The notes: generated by a model from the sequence alone, not told the origin. Counted from the stretch's first letter, positions 23,237 to 31,721 are shown. The stretch: 32,740 bases of DNA from Gammaproteobacteria bacterium (GCA_015494295.1 WGBO01000047.1:1-32740); one strand, 5' to 3'. Made by a program: numbers and translations.

Positions 23237-25405
23237 CTATACCATCTGCAGATTGGCGTAGGCCACCACCAGCCACTTGGCGCCCGCCTGCTCGAAATTG
23301 ACCTGCACGCGTGCGTGCGCGCCCTGCCCCTCGTAGTTGAGCACCACGCCGTCGCCGAACTTCGCGTGCTGCACGCGCTGGCCGAGCTTGAGCCCCGCCG
23401 GCGCCTCGTCGGCAAAAGCACTCGTCACCGTACCACCACCGCAGGGACGGCTGACCTGCACGCGCGGCCTCAGCTCCTCTAGCAACCCGGAGGGAATCTC
23501 GTGAATGAAACGCGAGGGTACGCTGTAGGATTCGTTACCGAACAAGCGCCGCTGTTCGGCATGGGTGATATACAGGCGCCGCCGCGCGCGGGTGATGCCG
23601 ACGTAGCACAGGCGGCGTTCCTCCTCCAGGCGTCCGGGTTCCTCAACCGAACGCTGGTGCGGAAACAGGCCTTCCTCCAGCCCGCACAGGAACACCGTGT
23701 CGAACTCCAGACCCTTGGCGGAGTGCAGCGTCATCAACTGCACGCAGTCCTCCCAGCCCTGCGCCTGACCCTCGCCGGCCTCCAGCGCCGCGTGCGAGAG
23801 AAAGGAGGACAGCGGGTCGAGATCGTCTTCCTCGATTTCGTCCCAGGCGTATTCGCGCGCGGCGTTGACCAGTTCGCCGAGGTTTTCGATGCGCGCCTGT
23901 CCCTTCTCGCCCTTCTCCTTCGCGTAGTGTTCCTTGAGGCCGCTGCATTCCACCACGTGCTCGACCTGCTCGCCCAGTTCCAGGCCCTCGATGTCGCGCG
24001 CGAACTTTTCGATGAGTTCCAGGAAGGCCGACAGGGCATTGCGCGCCCGCGCGTTGAGTTCGCCGCCATCCAGCACCGCGCGCGCCGCCGACCACAAGGA
24101 GCGTTGTTCGCGCTTCGCCTTTTCGCGCACCACGTCGAGGGTGCGCTCGCCGATGCCGCGCGGCGGCTGGTTGACGATACGGTCGAAGGCGGCGTCGCTC
24201 TCGCGGTTCTCGCACAGGCGCAGGTAACCGAGCGCGTCCTTGATCTCCTGGCGTTCGAAGAAGCGCAGCCCCCCGTAGACACGGTAGGGAATGCCGGCCT
24301 GCAGCAATTTTTCCTCGAACACGCGCGATTGCGCGTTGGAGCGGTAAAGAATGGCAATGTCACTGCGCGCCAGGCCGTCGGTGACCAGCGACTGGATGTG
24401 CTCGACGACGAAGCGCGCCTCGTCCTGCTCGTTGATGGCGCTGTACAACTGGATGAGGTCGCCGTCCTCGCCGGCGGTCCACAGGTTCTTGCCGAAGCGG
24501 CCGTCGTTGTGGGCGATGAGGGCATTGGCCGCTTTCAGGATCGCACCGGTGGAACGGTAGTTCTGTTCCAGGCGCAGGGTGCGCGCGCCGGGGAAATCCT
24601 TGCCGAAGCGTTGCAGGTTCTCGATTTTCGCGCCGCGCCAGCCGTAGATGGACTGGTCGTCGTCGCCAACGATGGTGATGTTGCCCTGCTTGCCGGCCAG
24701 CACCCGCAGCCACGCGTACTGGATGGTATTGGTGTCCTGGAACTCGTCGACCAGAATATGCCGGAAACGCTCCTGGTAGTGCTGCAAAAGTTGCGGCTGT
24801 TTCAGCCACAACTCGTGCGCGCGCAGCAGCAGTTCGGCAAAGTCCACCAGCCCGGAACGCTGGCAAAGCGCTTCGTAGGCCTGGTAGATGGCAATCTGCT
24901 GGCGCAGGTGCGGGTCACCCTTGTGCTCGATATGCTGCGGGCGGATACCCTCGTCCTTGCGCGCATTGATGAACCACTGCGACTGGCGCGGCGGCCAACG
25001 CGTCTCGTCCAGTTCCAGCGCCTTGAGCACGCGCCGGACGATGCGGTACTGGTCGTCGGAATCCAGTACCTGGAACGTCTGCGGCAGGCCGGCGTCCTGC
25101 CAGTGCAGGCGCAGCAGGCGATGGGCCAGGCCGTGAAAGGTACCCACCCACATGCCGCGCGTCGGCACGCCGATGAGCTTTTCAATACGGGTGCGCATCT
25201 CGGCGGCGGCCTTGTTGGTAAAGGTCACCGCGAGGATGCCGTAGGGCGAGATATTCTCCACCTGCACCAGCCACGCGATGCGATGCACCAGCACACGGGT
25301 CTTGCCGCTGCCGGCGCCCGCCAGCACCAGCAGGGGTTCGGGCGGCGCGGTGACCGCCTCGCGCTGGGCGTCGTTCAGCGGGTCGATAATATAGGAAACA
25401 TCCAT
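23237..25405 (-). CDS. uvrD: DNA helicase II (UvrD/Rep family)
   Basis: A 722-residue superfamily 1A helicase used in excision and mismatch repair. Walker A GAGSGKT lies at 30 to 36. Other motifs are ILVDEFQDTN (II), GDDDQSIYGWRGAK (III), a QNYRS motif (IV), TLHSAKGLEFDTVFLCGLEEGLFPH (V) and CYVGITRAR (VI). The C-terminal tail KLGQRVQHAKFGDGVVLNYEGQG is the Tudor-like UvrD tail, which favours UvrD over Rep. ATG at 25405 follows an extended -10 box by six bases. Its stop is three bases from the stop of the convergent GGDEF-EAL gene, with no terminator between them. Confidence 0.95.
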   Translation of the reverse strand: MDVSYIIDPLNDAQREAVTAPPEPLLVLAGAGSGKTRVLVHRIAWLVQVENISPYGILAVTFTNKAAAEMRTRIEKLIGVPTRGMWVGTFHGLAHRLLRLHWQDAGLPQTFQVLDSDDQYRIVRRVLKALELDETRWPPRQSQWFINARKDEGIRPQHIEHKGDPHLRQQIAIYQAYEALCQRSGLVDFAELLLRAHELWLKQPQLLQHYQERFRHILVDEFQDTNTIQYAWLRVLAGKQGNITIVGDDDQSIYGWRGAKIENLQRFGKDFPGARTLRLEQNYRSTGAILKAANALIAHNDGRFGKNLWTAGEDGDLIQLYSAINEQDEARFVVEHIQSLVTDGLARSDIAILYRSNAQSRVFEEKLLQAGIPYRVYGGLRFFERQEIKDALGYLRLCENRESDAAFDRIVNQPPRGIGERTLDVVREKAKREQRSLWSAARAVLDGGELNARARNALSAFLELIEKFARDIEGLELGEQVEHVVECSGLKEHYAKEKGEKGQARIENLGELVNAAREYAWDEIEEDDLDPLSSFLSHAALEAGEGQAQGWEDCVQLMTLHSAKGLEFDTVFLCGLEEGLFPHQRSVEEPGRLEEERRLCYVGITRARRRLYITHAEQRRLFGNESYSVPSRFIHEIPSGLLEELRPRVQVSRPCGGGTVTSAFADEAPAGLKLGQRVQHAKFGDGVVLNYEGQGAHARVQVNFEQAGAKWLVVAYANLQMV

Positions 25406-25411
25406 CGGCCC

Positions 25412-25420
25412 ATTCTAGCA
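25412..25420 (-). promoter_or_regulatory. Extended -10 promoter of uvrD, predicted leaderless
   Basis: The minus strand reads TGC followed by TAGAAT, and the ATG at 25405 is six bases after the box. No LexA box is visible nearby, although uvrD is SOS-controlled in some relatives. Confidence 0.5.
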
Positions 25421-25458
25421 AAGCCGCCACCCCGCCGCGCCCGCTTCGACGGCGCCTG

Positions 25459-25483
25459 AAATCCCGATGATGTGAGGGGATTT
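25459..25483. repeat. Inverted repeat upstream of the 68-codon gene
   Basis: AAATCCC and GGGATTT form perfect seven-base arms around an 11-base loop, in the spacer between uvrD and the small gene at 25557. It could be an operator or a leader hairpin. Confidence 0.35.
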
Positions 25484-25556
25484 GGGGCCTTGATGACGGC
25501 GCCATGCGATCCCATCTTGCGGCTACCTGTCACAACTGTTCATGAAGGAGGCTCGC

Positions 25557-25763
25557 ATGTCCACAGGTATCGATCCGCATCCCGCCGACGAACCCGGCTT
25601 CATCGTCGCCTGGCGCTCGAAGAAAGCGTTCGAGGCGGGCAAGTTCCTGGACGAGGAAATGACCTTCGGCGAGGCCCGCGACAAGGCGGCCAAACTGAGC
25701 GCCGAGCACCCCGACAAGACCTACTGGGCGGAGCGCAAGCCGTTCGTGTACGAAGCCCACTAG
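25557..25763 (+). CDS. Small conserved-looking protein, function unknown
   Basis: A 68-residue soluble, charged protein with no signal peptide or membrane segment. ATG at 25557 is chosen because AAGGAGG ends five bases upstream, the best Shine-Dalgarno match in the window; an ATG at 25542 lies before that site. The sequence has an ordered look (GFIVAWRSKKAFEAGKFLDE, then TFGEARDKAAKLSAEHPDKTYW), like a small alpha/beta domain. Third-position GC is high, as in the neighbours, which supports real coding. I do not recognise the family. It stands alone between uvrD (divergent) and rsmJ. Confidence 0.7.
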   Translation: MSTGIDPHPADEPGFIVAWRSKKAFEAGKFLDEEMTFGEARDKAAKLSAEHPDKTYWAERKPFVYEAH

Positions 25764-25814
25764 GCTCGCGACCCCCGGGCATCTCCCCGGGGATCCCGCC
25801 ATGGCGGCTTGCGG

Positions 25815-25820
25815 TACACT
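25815..25820 (+). promoter_or_regulatory. -10 box of rsmJ, predicted leaderless
   Basis: TACACT is followed six bases later by ATG at 25827. The -35 region is not recognisable. The bases between box and ATG, AGCGCC, are identical to those before engB. Confidence 0.4.
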
Positions 25821-25826
25821 AGCGCC

Positions 25827-26603
25827 ATGCCCGAAGCCGCAGCCGACACCGGCCTGTTCTGTACCGTCCCGGCCCTCGACAACCGTGCCCAGGCGCTGTG
25901 CCGCCATTACGGCCTGCCGCGCCTGAAACGCGCCCCGGCCGACGGCTGGTACCTGCACCTCGACGCCGACGGGCTGCGGCTGGTGCCCGCCGGTCAGCCG
26001 CGCGCGGGCGTGGTGCGGGTGGATTTCGTCGGCGGTGCACTCGGCCACCGGCTGCGCTTCGGCGGAGGGCGCGGCCAGGCGCTGGCCCGCGCCGTGGGCC
26101 TCAAGCCCGGCTTCGATCCCGTCGTCTGGGACGCCACCGCGGGCCTTGGCCGCGACGCCTTCGTGCTCGCCAGCCTCGGCTGCCGGGTAACCCTGTGCGA
26201 ACGCTCGCCGGTGCTGGCGGCCCTGCTCGACGAGGGCCTGCAACGCGCCGCGCTGGACGCCGACATCGGCGACTGGGTGCAGTCGCGCATGCAACTGCGC
26301 TGCGCGGACTCCACGCGCGAACTCGCGCGCCTGGACCCCGCTCAGGCGCCCGATACCGTGTACCTGGACCCCATGTACCCGCCGGGAAAATCCAGCGTGC
26401 TGGTCAAGAAAGAGATGCGCGCGGTACAACAACTGGCGGGCGAGGACCGTGACTCCGGCGCGCTGCTGGATAGCGCGCTGGCGGTGGCGCGGCGGCGCGT
26501 GGTGGTCAAGCGGCCACGCCGTGCCGATCCGATAGGCACCATCCGGCCATCGGCGTCTGTCGAGAGCAAGAAAACGCGCTACGATATCTACGTCACCCTG
26601 TAA
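25827..26603 (+). CDS. rsmJ: 16S rRNA (guanine1516-N2)-methyltransferase RsmJ
   Basis: A 258-residue class I SAM-dependent methyltransferase that modifies G1516 of 16S rRNA in Escherichia coli. The glycine-rich SAM motif is DATAGLGRDAFVLA (about residue 106) and the acidic strand-end motif is LCERSP. The catalytic-type motif DPMYPPGK and the C-terminal VVKRPRRADP region are typical of RsmJ (YhiQ). ATG at 25827 is preferred to an in-frame TTG at 25809, which overlaps the predicted promoter. It is the first gene of a row with the ycgN-like gene and lplT. Confidence 0.9.
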   Translation: MPEAAADTGLFCTVPALDNRAQALCRHYGLPRLKRAPADGWYLHLDADGLRLVPAGQPRAGVVRVDFVGGALGHRLRFGGGRGQALARAVGLKPGFDPVVWDATAGLGRDAFVLASLGCRVTLCERSPVLAALLDEGLQRAALDADIGDWVQSRMQLRCADSTRELARLDPAQAPDTVYLDPMYPPGKSSVLVKKEMRAVQQLAGEDRDSGALLDSALAVARRRVVVKRPRRADPIGTIRPSASVESKKTRYDIYVTL

Positions 26604-26614
26604 CCCGGCGCGAT

Positions 26615-27058
26615 ATGTCTGACAACGACTTCTGGAAAACCACGCCCCTGGAGGCGATGAGCGAGGCACAGTGGGAAGCCCTGTGCGACGGCTGCGGGCG
26701 CTGCTGCCTGCTCAAGCTCGAGGACGTGGATACCGGCGAGACCCACTACACCAACGTGGTGTGCCGCTACCACGACGACGACGCCTGCAACTGCACCTGC
26801 TACGCGGAACGCTCGCGGCTGGTGCCGGACTGCATCAAGGTCACCCCGGAGGTCGCGCGCAGCGAGGCCTGGCTGCCCGACACCTGCGCCTACCGTCTGC
26901 TGGCCGAGGGCAAGCCGCTGTTCGACTGGCACCCGCTGGTCAGCGGCGATCCCGCCAGCGTGCGCCGGGCCAGCATCACCATCAGCGGCAAGGTGGTGTC
27001 GGAGGAATATGTCCACCCGGACGAACTCGACGCACACCTGCTGAACTGGCCGGACTGA
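26615..27058 (+). CDS. YcgN family cysteine-cluster protein (UPF0260)
   Basis: A 147-residue cytoplasmic protein with a dense cysteine set near the N-terminus: Cys24, 27, 30 and 31 in CDGCGRCC, then Cys50, 58, 60, 62 and 73. This is the CxxCxxCC pattern of the UPF0260/YcgN family, thought to bind a metal or an iron-sulfur cluster; the biochemical role is not established. Length and the C-terminal GKVVSEEYVHP region match the family. It starts 11 bases after rsmJ and ends 16 before lplT, so it is probably co-transcribed. Confidence 0.9.
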   Translation: MSDNDFWKTTPLEAMSEAQWEALCDGCGRCCLLKLEDVDTGETHYTNVVCRYHDDDACNCTCYAERSRLVPDCIKVTPEVARSEAWLPDTCAYRLLAEGKPLFDWHPLVSGDPASVRRASITISGKVVSEEYVHPDELDAHLLNWPD

Positions 27059-27074
27059 TGCGGATACAGCGCGC

Positions 27075-28232
27075 ATGAACCGCGGACTGCCCGCGCTGCT
27101 GGCGGCGCAGTTCCTGTCCGCCTTCGCCGACAACGCCATCCTGTTCACGCTGGTCGCTCTGGTGCTGCAGGCCGGTGTGGCCGGCAACTGGTATGTGCCG
27201 GCCCTGCAGGTCTCCTTCCTGCTCGCCTTCGTGTTGCTCGCGCCCTGGGCCGGCCCGCTCGCCGACCGTTACCCCAAGCCACGGGTGCTGGTCGCCGCCA
27301 CCCTGGTCAAACTGGCCGGCGTGGCCCTGCTGCTCGCGCAGGTGGAACCGCTGCTGGCCTATGCACTGGTGGGCCTGGGCGCGGCGCTGTACAGCCCCGC
27401 CAAGTACGGCATCCTGCCGGAAATGGTCGACAGCGAAACCCTGGTGAGCGCCAACGCCTGGATCGAGGCCAGCACCATTGCCGCCATCGTGCTCGGCACC
27501 GTGGCCGGCGCCGCGGTGGCCGACCGCTCCATCGGCAATGCGCTGGTGTTCATCGCCGGCCTGTACGGCCTGTCGCTGGCCGCTACCCTGTTGATTCCGC
27601 CACTGGCCGCGCGCGGCGCCCTGCTGTCCGGCGCGCTCACAGAGTTCGCGCGCGTCAACCGCGAGCTGTGGCGCAAACCGCGCGCCCGCTTTGCGCTGTT
27701 CGGCGGCAGCCTGTTCTGGGGCAGCGCTGCCCTGCTGCGCGTCGCGCTGGTGGCCTGGGCACCGCTGGTGCTGGCCAGCCGCTCCGCCAGCGACATCGCC
27801 AACCTCACCCTGTTCCTCGCCATCGGCGTAATTGCCGGCTCCGCCCTGGCGCCGCGCCTGATCCCCCTCGCGCAAGTCCGCCGCGCGCGGCTGGTGGTGT
27901 TGCTGATGGGCCTGCTGATCCTGGCCTTCAGCCAGGTGAGCGAGCCCTGGGCCGCGCGTCTGGCGCTGTTCGCCATCGGTGTCAGCGGCGGCCTGTTCGT
28001 GGTACCGGTAAACGCGACCCTGCAGGACGAGGGCCATCACAGTGTCGGCAGCGGTCACGCGGTGGCGGTGCAGAACTTTTTCCAGAACCTCGCCATGTTG
28101 GCGAACGTGGGACTCTATTCGCTGCTGCTCGCCAACGGGATGTCGGTGCTGTGGCTGATCGCCGCGCTGGGCGCCTTCGTGGCGCTGGCCGGCCTGTGGC
28201 TGGTGCCCGCCCCCGCACGCTCGGAACCCTAG
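27075..28232 (+). CDS. lplT: Lysophospholipid transporter LplT (MFS)
   Basis: A 385-residue major facilitator protein with about eleven or twelve hydrophobic segments. The N-terminal FLSAFADNAILFTLVALVLQ, the segment ALYSPAKYGILPEMV and the later FVVPVNATLQDEGH match LplT, which flips lysophospholipids inward for reacylation. The usual acyltransferase partner gene (aas) is not in this window, as happens in many species. No strong ribosome-binding site precedes ATG at 27075. Its stop codon TAG shares the palindrome CTAG with the stop of convergent modC. Confidence 0.85.
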   Translation: MNRGLPALLAAQFLSAFADNAILFTLVALVLQAGVAGNWYVPALQVSFLLAFVLLAPWAGPLADRYPKPRVLVAATLVKLAGVALLLAQVEPLLAYALVGLGAALYSPAKYGILPEMVDSETLVSANAWIEASTIAAIVLGTVAGAAVADRSIGNALVFIAGLYGLSLAATLLIPPLAARGALLSGALTEFARVNRELWRKPRARFALFGGSLFWGSAALLRVALVAWAPLVLASRSASDIANLTLFLAIGVIAGSALAPRLIPLAQVRRARLVVLLMGLLILAFSQVSEPWAARLALFAIGVSGGLFVVPVNATLQDEGHHSVGSGHAVAVQNFFQNLAMLANVGLYSLLLANGMSVLWLIAALGAFVALAGLWLVPAPARSEP

Positions 28233-29296
28233 CCCAGCAGGGCGACGCTCTTGACCTGGGCGAACACCGGCTTGCCCGCCTGCAGCGCGAGCCGGGCCGC
28301 GGATTTCCGGGTCAGGCGCGCCAGCAGCCGCGCCTCGCCCACGGCAAGCCGCACCATGACCTGCGCGGCACCCTCTTCCGACACCTCCTCGACACGCGCC
28401 GGCAGGATGTTCAGGATACTGGTGTCGTGCTGGTGCCGCAGCGTCAGGCTGACGTCGCGCGCCAGGATATGCAAGCGCACGCGCCGGCCCGGCGCCAGCC
28501 CTTCCTGACAAATGACGAAACTGCCGCCATCGAACGCCAGCGTCGCCAGCCGCCACTCCGGGTCATAGCCCCGCACCGTCGCCTCGATGATCGACGAGGC
28601 GTCCTGGCGGTGCGCCAGTGGCAGATCGAAACGCGTCAGCAATTCACGCGCCGGGCCGCTGGCCGACACGCGCCCCGCGTCCATCAACACCAGATGGTCC
28701 GCCAGCCGCGCAACCTCGTCGCTGGCATGACTGACATAGAGGACGGGCAAGGACAGGCGTTCGTGCAGACGCTCGAAAAACGGCAGCAGTTCCTCCTTGC
28801 GCCCGGCGTCCAGGGCGGCCAGCGGTTCGTCCATCAGCAGCAACGCGGGGCTGGTCAGCAGGGCGCGCGCGATCGCCACGCGCTGGCGCTCGCCGCCCGA
28901 CAGTTGCAGGGGGTCGCGTGCCAACAGGTCGCCCAGATCCATCAGCGACACCGCCTGCTCGAAATCGATACGGCGGCGGCCGGGCGCGATCCGGCGGTAG
29001 CCGTACAGCAGGTTGCGGCGCACGTCGAGGTGCGGAAACAGGCTGGCTTCCTGAAACACGTAACCGACGCTGCGCCGGTGCGCCGGCAGATAGCGCGCGC
29101 CGTCCTCCCACACCTCGCCACCCAGCGCCAGGTAACCGTCATCCGCCACTTCCAGGCCGGCGATGGCGCGCAACAGCGTCGTCTTACCGCAGCCTGACGG
29201 ACCGAAGAGAGCGGTGATACCGCGCATCGGCGCCTCGAACGCGACGTCGAGGCGGAATGCGCCACGCCGCAGGCGGTAACGAATCCGCAAGCTCAT
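28229..29296 (-). CDS. modC: Molybdate ABC transporter ATP-binding protein ModC
   Basis: A 355-residue ABC ATPase. Walker A GPSGCGKTTLL, the signature LSGGERQRVAIARAL, Walker B LLLMDEPLAALD and the switch His in YVSHASDEV are all present. A C-terminal mop/TOBE domain (about residues 290 to 355), which binds oxyanions and can shut off transport when molybdate is plentiful, separates ModC from related sulfate and iron ATPases. Its ATG overlaps the modB stop by four bases (ATGA). It is the last gene of the mod operon and meets lplT tail to tail. Confidence 0.93.
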   Translation of the reverse strand: MSLRIRYRLRRGAFRLDVAFEAPMRGITALFGPSGCGKTTLLRAIAGLEVADDGYLALGGEVWEDGARYLPAHRRSVGYVFQEASLFPHLDVRRNLLYGYRRIAPGRRRIDFEQAVSLMDLGDLLARDPLQLSGGERQRVAIARALLTSPALLLMDEPLAALDAGRKEELLPFFERLHERLSLPVLYVSHASDEVARLADHLVLMDAGRVSASGPARELLTRFDLPLAHRQDASSIIEATVRGYDPEWRLATLAFDGGSFVICQEGLAPGRRVRLHILARDVSLTLRHQHDTSILNILPARVEEVSEEGAAQVMVRLAVGEARLLARLTRKSAARLALQAGKPVFAQVKSVALLG

Positions 29297-29973
29297 GCGC
29301 GCGCCACCCGGTAACGGCGCTTCAGGCCATATAGCACCAGCAGCATCAGGAACGACAAGGCCAGCAGCACGCCAGACAAGAGGTGTGCCTGGCCGTACTC
29401 CAGCGCCTCCACGTGATCGTAGATAGCGATGGACAACACCCGTGTCTCGCCGGGAATGCTGCCGCCGATCATCAGCACCACGCCGAACTCACCGACGGTG
29501 TGGGCAAATCCCAGCACCAGCGCCGTCAGGTACCCATGGCGCGCCAGCGGCAGGCTCACGGTAAGAAAGCGATCGAGCGGCGAGGCGCGCAGCGTTGCCG
29601 CCACTTCCAGCGGCCGCCTGCCGATCGCCGCGAAAGCGTCCTGCAACGGCTGCACCACGAACGGCAGGGAGTACACCACCGACCCGATCACCAGGCCGGT
29701 GAAGGTAAACGCCGGCGAAGCCCCGCCCAGCGCCTGTGTCAACCGCCCGAGCGGCCCGTCCGGTCCCAGTGCGATCAGCAGGTAGAAGCCCATGACGGTC
29801 GGCGGCAGGATCAGCGGCAACGCGACTACCGCGTCGACAACGATCTTTACACGGCTGCGCGTGGAAGCCAGCCACCAGGCCAGCGGTGTGCCCAGCAGCA
29901 ACAGAATGGTGGTGGACAAGGCGGCGAGTTTCAGCGTCACCAGCAGGGCGGAGAGGTCGTCGGCGCCAAACAT
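29293..29973 (-). CDS. modB: Molybdate ABC transporter permease ModB
   Basis: A 226-residue permease with about five or six hydrophobic segments. The EAA loop that contacts ModC is visible in LEVAATLRASPLDRF, followed by the conserved LGFAHTVGEFGVVLMIGG and PGETRVLSIAIYDHVEALEY typical of ModB. It starts five bases after modA and its stop overlaps the modC start, so the three are one coupled unit. Confidence 0.93.
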   Translation of the reverse strand: MFGADDLSALLVTLKLAALSTTILLLLGTPLAWWLASTRSRVKIVVDAVVALPLILPPTVMGFYLLIALGPDGPLGRLTQALGGASPAFTFTGLVIGSVVYSLPFVVQPLQDAFAAIGRRPLEVAATLRASPLDRFLTVSLPLARHGYLTALVLGFAHTVGEFGVVLMIGGSIPGETRVLSIAIYDHVEALEYGQAHLLSGVLLALSFLMLLVLYGLKRRYRVARA

Positions 29974-29978
29974 GCGGG

Positions 29979-30782
29979 CTACTCTTTCCTGTCCGGCAGG
30001 GCGTAGCCGTGTTCCGCGATGACGGCGCGCGCGGCCGGCGCGCGCAGAAAGCGCATGAACGCGCCAGCGCTGTCCGCGTCACGAAGCTGGAGGGCCTGCT
30101 GTTCGATGGGCCGGTACAGGCCGGGCGGCACCAGCCACCAGGAACCCTGCGGTGACCGATCCGCACGCCGCAGTTGCGACCAGGCCACGAAACCGAGTTC
30201 CGCGTTGCCGGTGGACACGAACTGGAACGCCTGGGCGACGTTTTCGCCCCGTACCAGCCTTGGCTGCAACACCTCCCACCGGCCCAGCGCCTGCAACACC
30301 TCCTGCGCGGCGCGCCCGTATGGCGCCAGCCGCGGGTTGGCCAGGGCCAGACGCCTGAAGGCCCCCCGCACAAGAACCTGCCCGCCAGAATCGACCCGGC
30401 CCGGTGACGGACTCCACAACACCAGCCGCCCGAGCGCGTAGGCTGCGCGCGTTCCCGGTACGCCCACGCCCGCTGCTTCCAGCAAGGCGGGCCGGCGGGC
30501 GTCCGCGGCCAGAAACACGTCAAAGGGCGCGCCGTTACGGATCTGTGCGTAGTGCTTGCCGGTCGAACCGGACACCGCCTGCAGACGGTGTCCGCTGGCC
30601 TGTTCAAACAATGGCGCCAGCGCTTTGAGGGTGCCGGCGAAATTGGCCGCCACCGCAACGCGCAGGGTCGCGGCCTGTGCGCTGAAGCCGAGCAACAGGC
30701 TGGACAGCGCAAGGACACGCCACAGTGGGCGCGCCGGGCGAACAGACCGCTGCGCCTTCGCGCGCCTGACATCAGCCGGCAT
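29979..30782 (-). CDS. modA: Molybdate-binding periplasmic protein ModA
   Basis: A 267-residue exported binding protein. An unusually long, Arg-rich n-region (about 20 residues) precedes the hydrophobic core, with cleavage near AQA at about residue 37. The mature part begins LRVAVAANFAGTLKALAP, has SGSTGKHYAQIRNGAPFDVFLAAD (oxyanion-binding Ser and Thr region) and ends with FMRFLRAPAARAVIAEHGYAL, all typical of ModA. The start is the only ATG available and lies inside the last codons of the upstream hypothetical gene (11-base overlap), so translation is coupled to it. Tungstate binding cannot be excluded. Confidence 0.92.
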   Translation of the reverse strand: MPADVRRAKAQRSVRPARPLWRVLALSSLLLGFSAQAATLRVAVAANFAGTLKALAPLFEQASGHRLQAVSGSTGKHYAQIRNGAPFDVFLAADARRPALLEAAGVGVPGTRAAYALGRLVLWSPSPGRVDSGGQVLVRGAFRRLALANPRLAPYGRAAQEVLQALGRWEVLQPRLVRGENVAQAFQFVSTGNAELGFVAWSQLRRADRSPQGSWWLVPPGLYRPIEQQALQLRDADSAGAFMRFLRAPAARAVIAEHGYALPDRKE

Positions 30783-31620
30783 CCATCAACCTCGCGCTGA
30801 CCAGCGCCACGCGCATGGCCTCGTCGTCGAGTATTTCCGGAATCAGGGGGTAACTGTCCAACAGACCGGCTGGCCGCCGGCAGGCAGCGCGTTCCAGCCG
30901 CGCGCGCGTGGTCTGCCGCAGGTTCTGGTGCGCCAGCAGCGACGCTGCGCACCAGTCATGGTAGTCGGCGATCAGGCCATGCGAAACCTCGTCGTCCCAC
31001 GCCTCGCTGACCAGCAGTTCCGGGAAATCACCCTGATCCAGCACCCGCCCCGGCTCACCCTGTGCCAGCCGCAATCCCTCCCTGCCCTCGCCGCTACCGT
31101 CCGCGCGGCGCTCGAACCATTGCGCCGCGGGCAGCGGCCGCGACGCCATGTTCACCAGGCTTTCGAGCTGGTCACGGTGCGAGCGACGGTAGCTGCCCGG
31201 CGGCGTCTTGCGTTCCAGCGTCACCGAAACGAAATCCGTTGCCGTGGTCGGAAACGCGTGCCAGTGGGGATCGCGTACCTCGGCCATCTCGCTTTCACGG
31301 TAGCGCGTCGCCAGCAGTGCCAGCGGCAGGCGCGTGTCGTTATCCAGCAGCCAGAGTTCGAAACGGTCGCGTAGCGGAAACGGCACCGGCGGATGGTTTT
31401 CCAGCGCCTCGACCAGTTGCGCGGCGTTGCAGTTACGCACCGGGTCGTCGCCGGCAACGGGACGTTGCGGCACCCCCCAGCGGAACCGGCCGGAAGCCGT
31501 CTGCTGGCGAATCCGCCAACTGCGGCCATTGGTGGAATAGGCGCACGCCTCGCCGACGTCGATCACCTGGATCACACCGAGATAGGGACCAAGACGCCGC
31601 ACGCCATAGTAAGGATTCAT
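30772..31620 (-). CDS. Conserved-looking hypothetical protein, first gene of the mod operon
   Basis: A 282-residue soluble protein without signal peptide, membrane segment or a motif I can name. It begins MNPYYGVRRLGPYLGVIQVI and contains a beta-rich first half (SWRIRQQTASGRFRWGVPQ) and a more helical second half. ATG at 31620 is chosen because the frame upstream of it (open to 31902) overlaps the terminator and the gene at 31730. No Shine-Dalgarno sequence is obvious. It overlaps modA by 11 bases, the tightest coupling in the operon, which suggests a role in molybdate uptake or use, but this is inference from position only. Confidence 0.75.
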   Translation of the reverse strand: MNPYYGVRRLGPYLGVIQVIDVGEACAYSTNGRSWRIRQQTASGRFRWGVPQRPVAGDDPVRNCNAAQLVEALENHPPVPFPLRDRFELWLLDNDTRLPLALLATRYRESEMAEVRDPHWHAFPTTATDFVSVTLERKTPPGSYRRSHRDQLESLVNMASRPLPAAQWFERRADGSGEGREGLRLAQGEPGRVLDQGDFPELLVSEAWDDEVSHGLIADYHDWCAASLLAHQNLRQTTRARLERAACRRPAGLLDSYPLIPEILDDEAMRVALVSARLMDAG

Positions 31621-31682
31621 ACCGACATTGTTTCTCAAGCCGGCGGATAAGGCCAGCCTGAAACCGGCGCAAGTCGTACAGG

Positions 31683-31721
31683 AAAAACAGAGCGTTCGAG
31701 CCGCCCCAGGTGGCCCGAACG
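31683..31721 (-). terminator. Rho-independent terminator after the small cysteine protein gene
   Basis: On the minus strand CGTTCGGGCC pairs with GGCTCGAACG (ten pairs including one G-U) around a nine-base loop, followed after four bases by TTTTT. It separates the gene at 31730 from the mod operon, whose promoter must then lie in 31621-31690. Confidence 0.75.

Noticed and set aside
23501..25459. A 652-codon plus-strand frame opposite uvrD
   Set aside because: It is antisense to a complete helicase gene and has shadow-like composition.
31621..31690. A ModE operator or molybdenum-cofactor riboswitch upstream of the mod operon
   Set aside because: No ModE-like TATA-rich inverted repeat is present, and the roughly 70 usable bases are too short for the known riboswitch.
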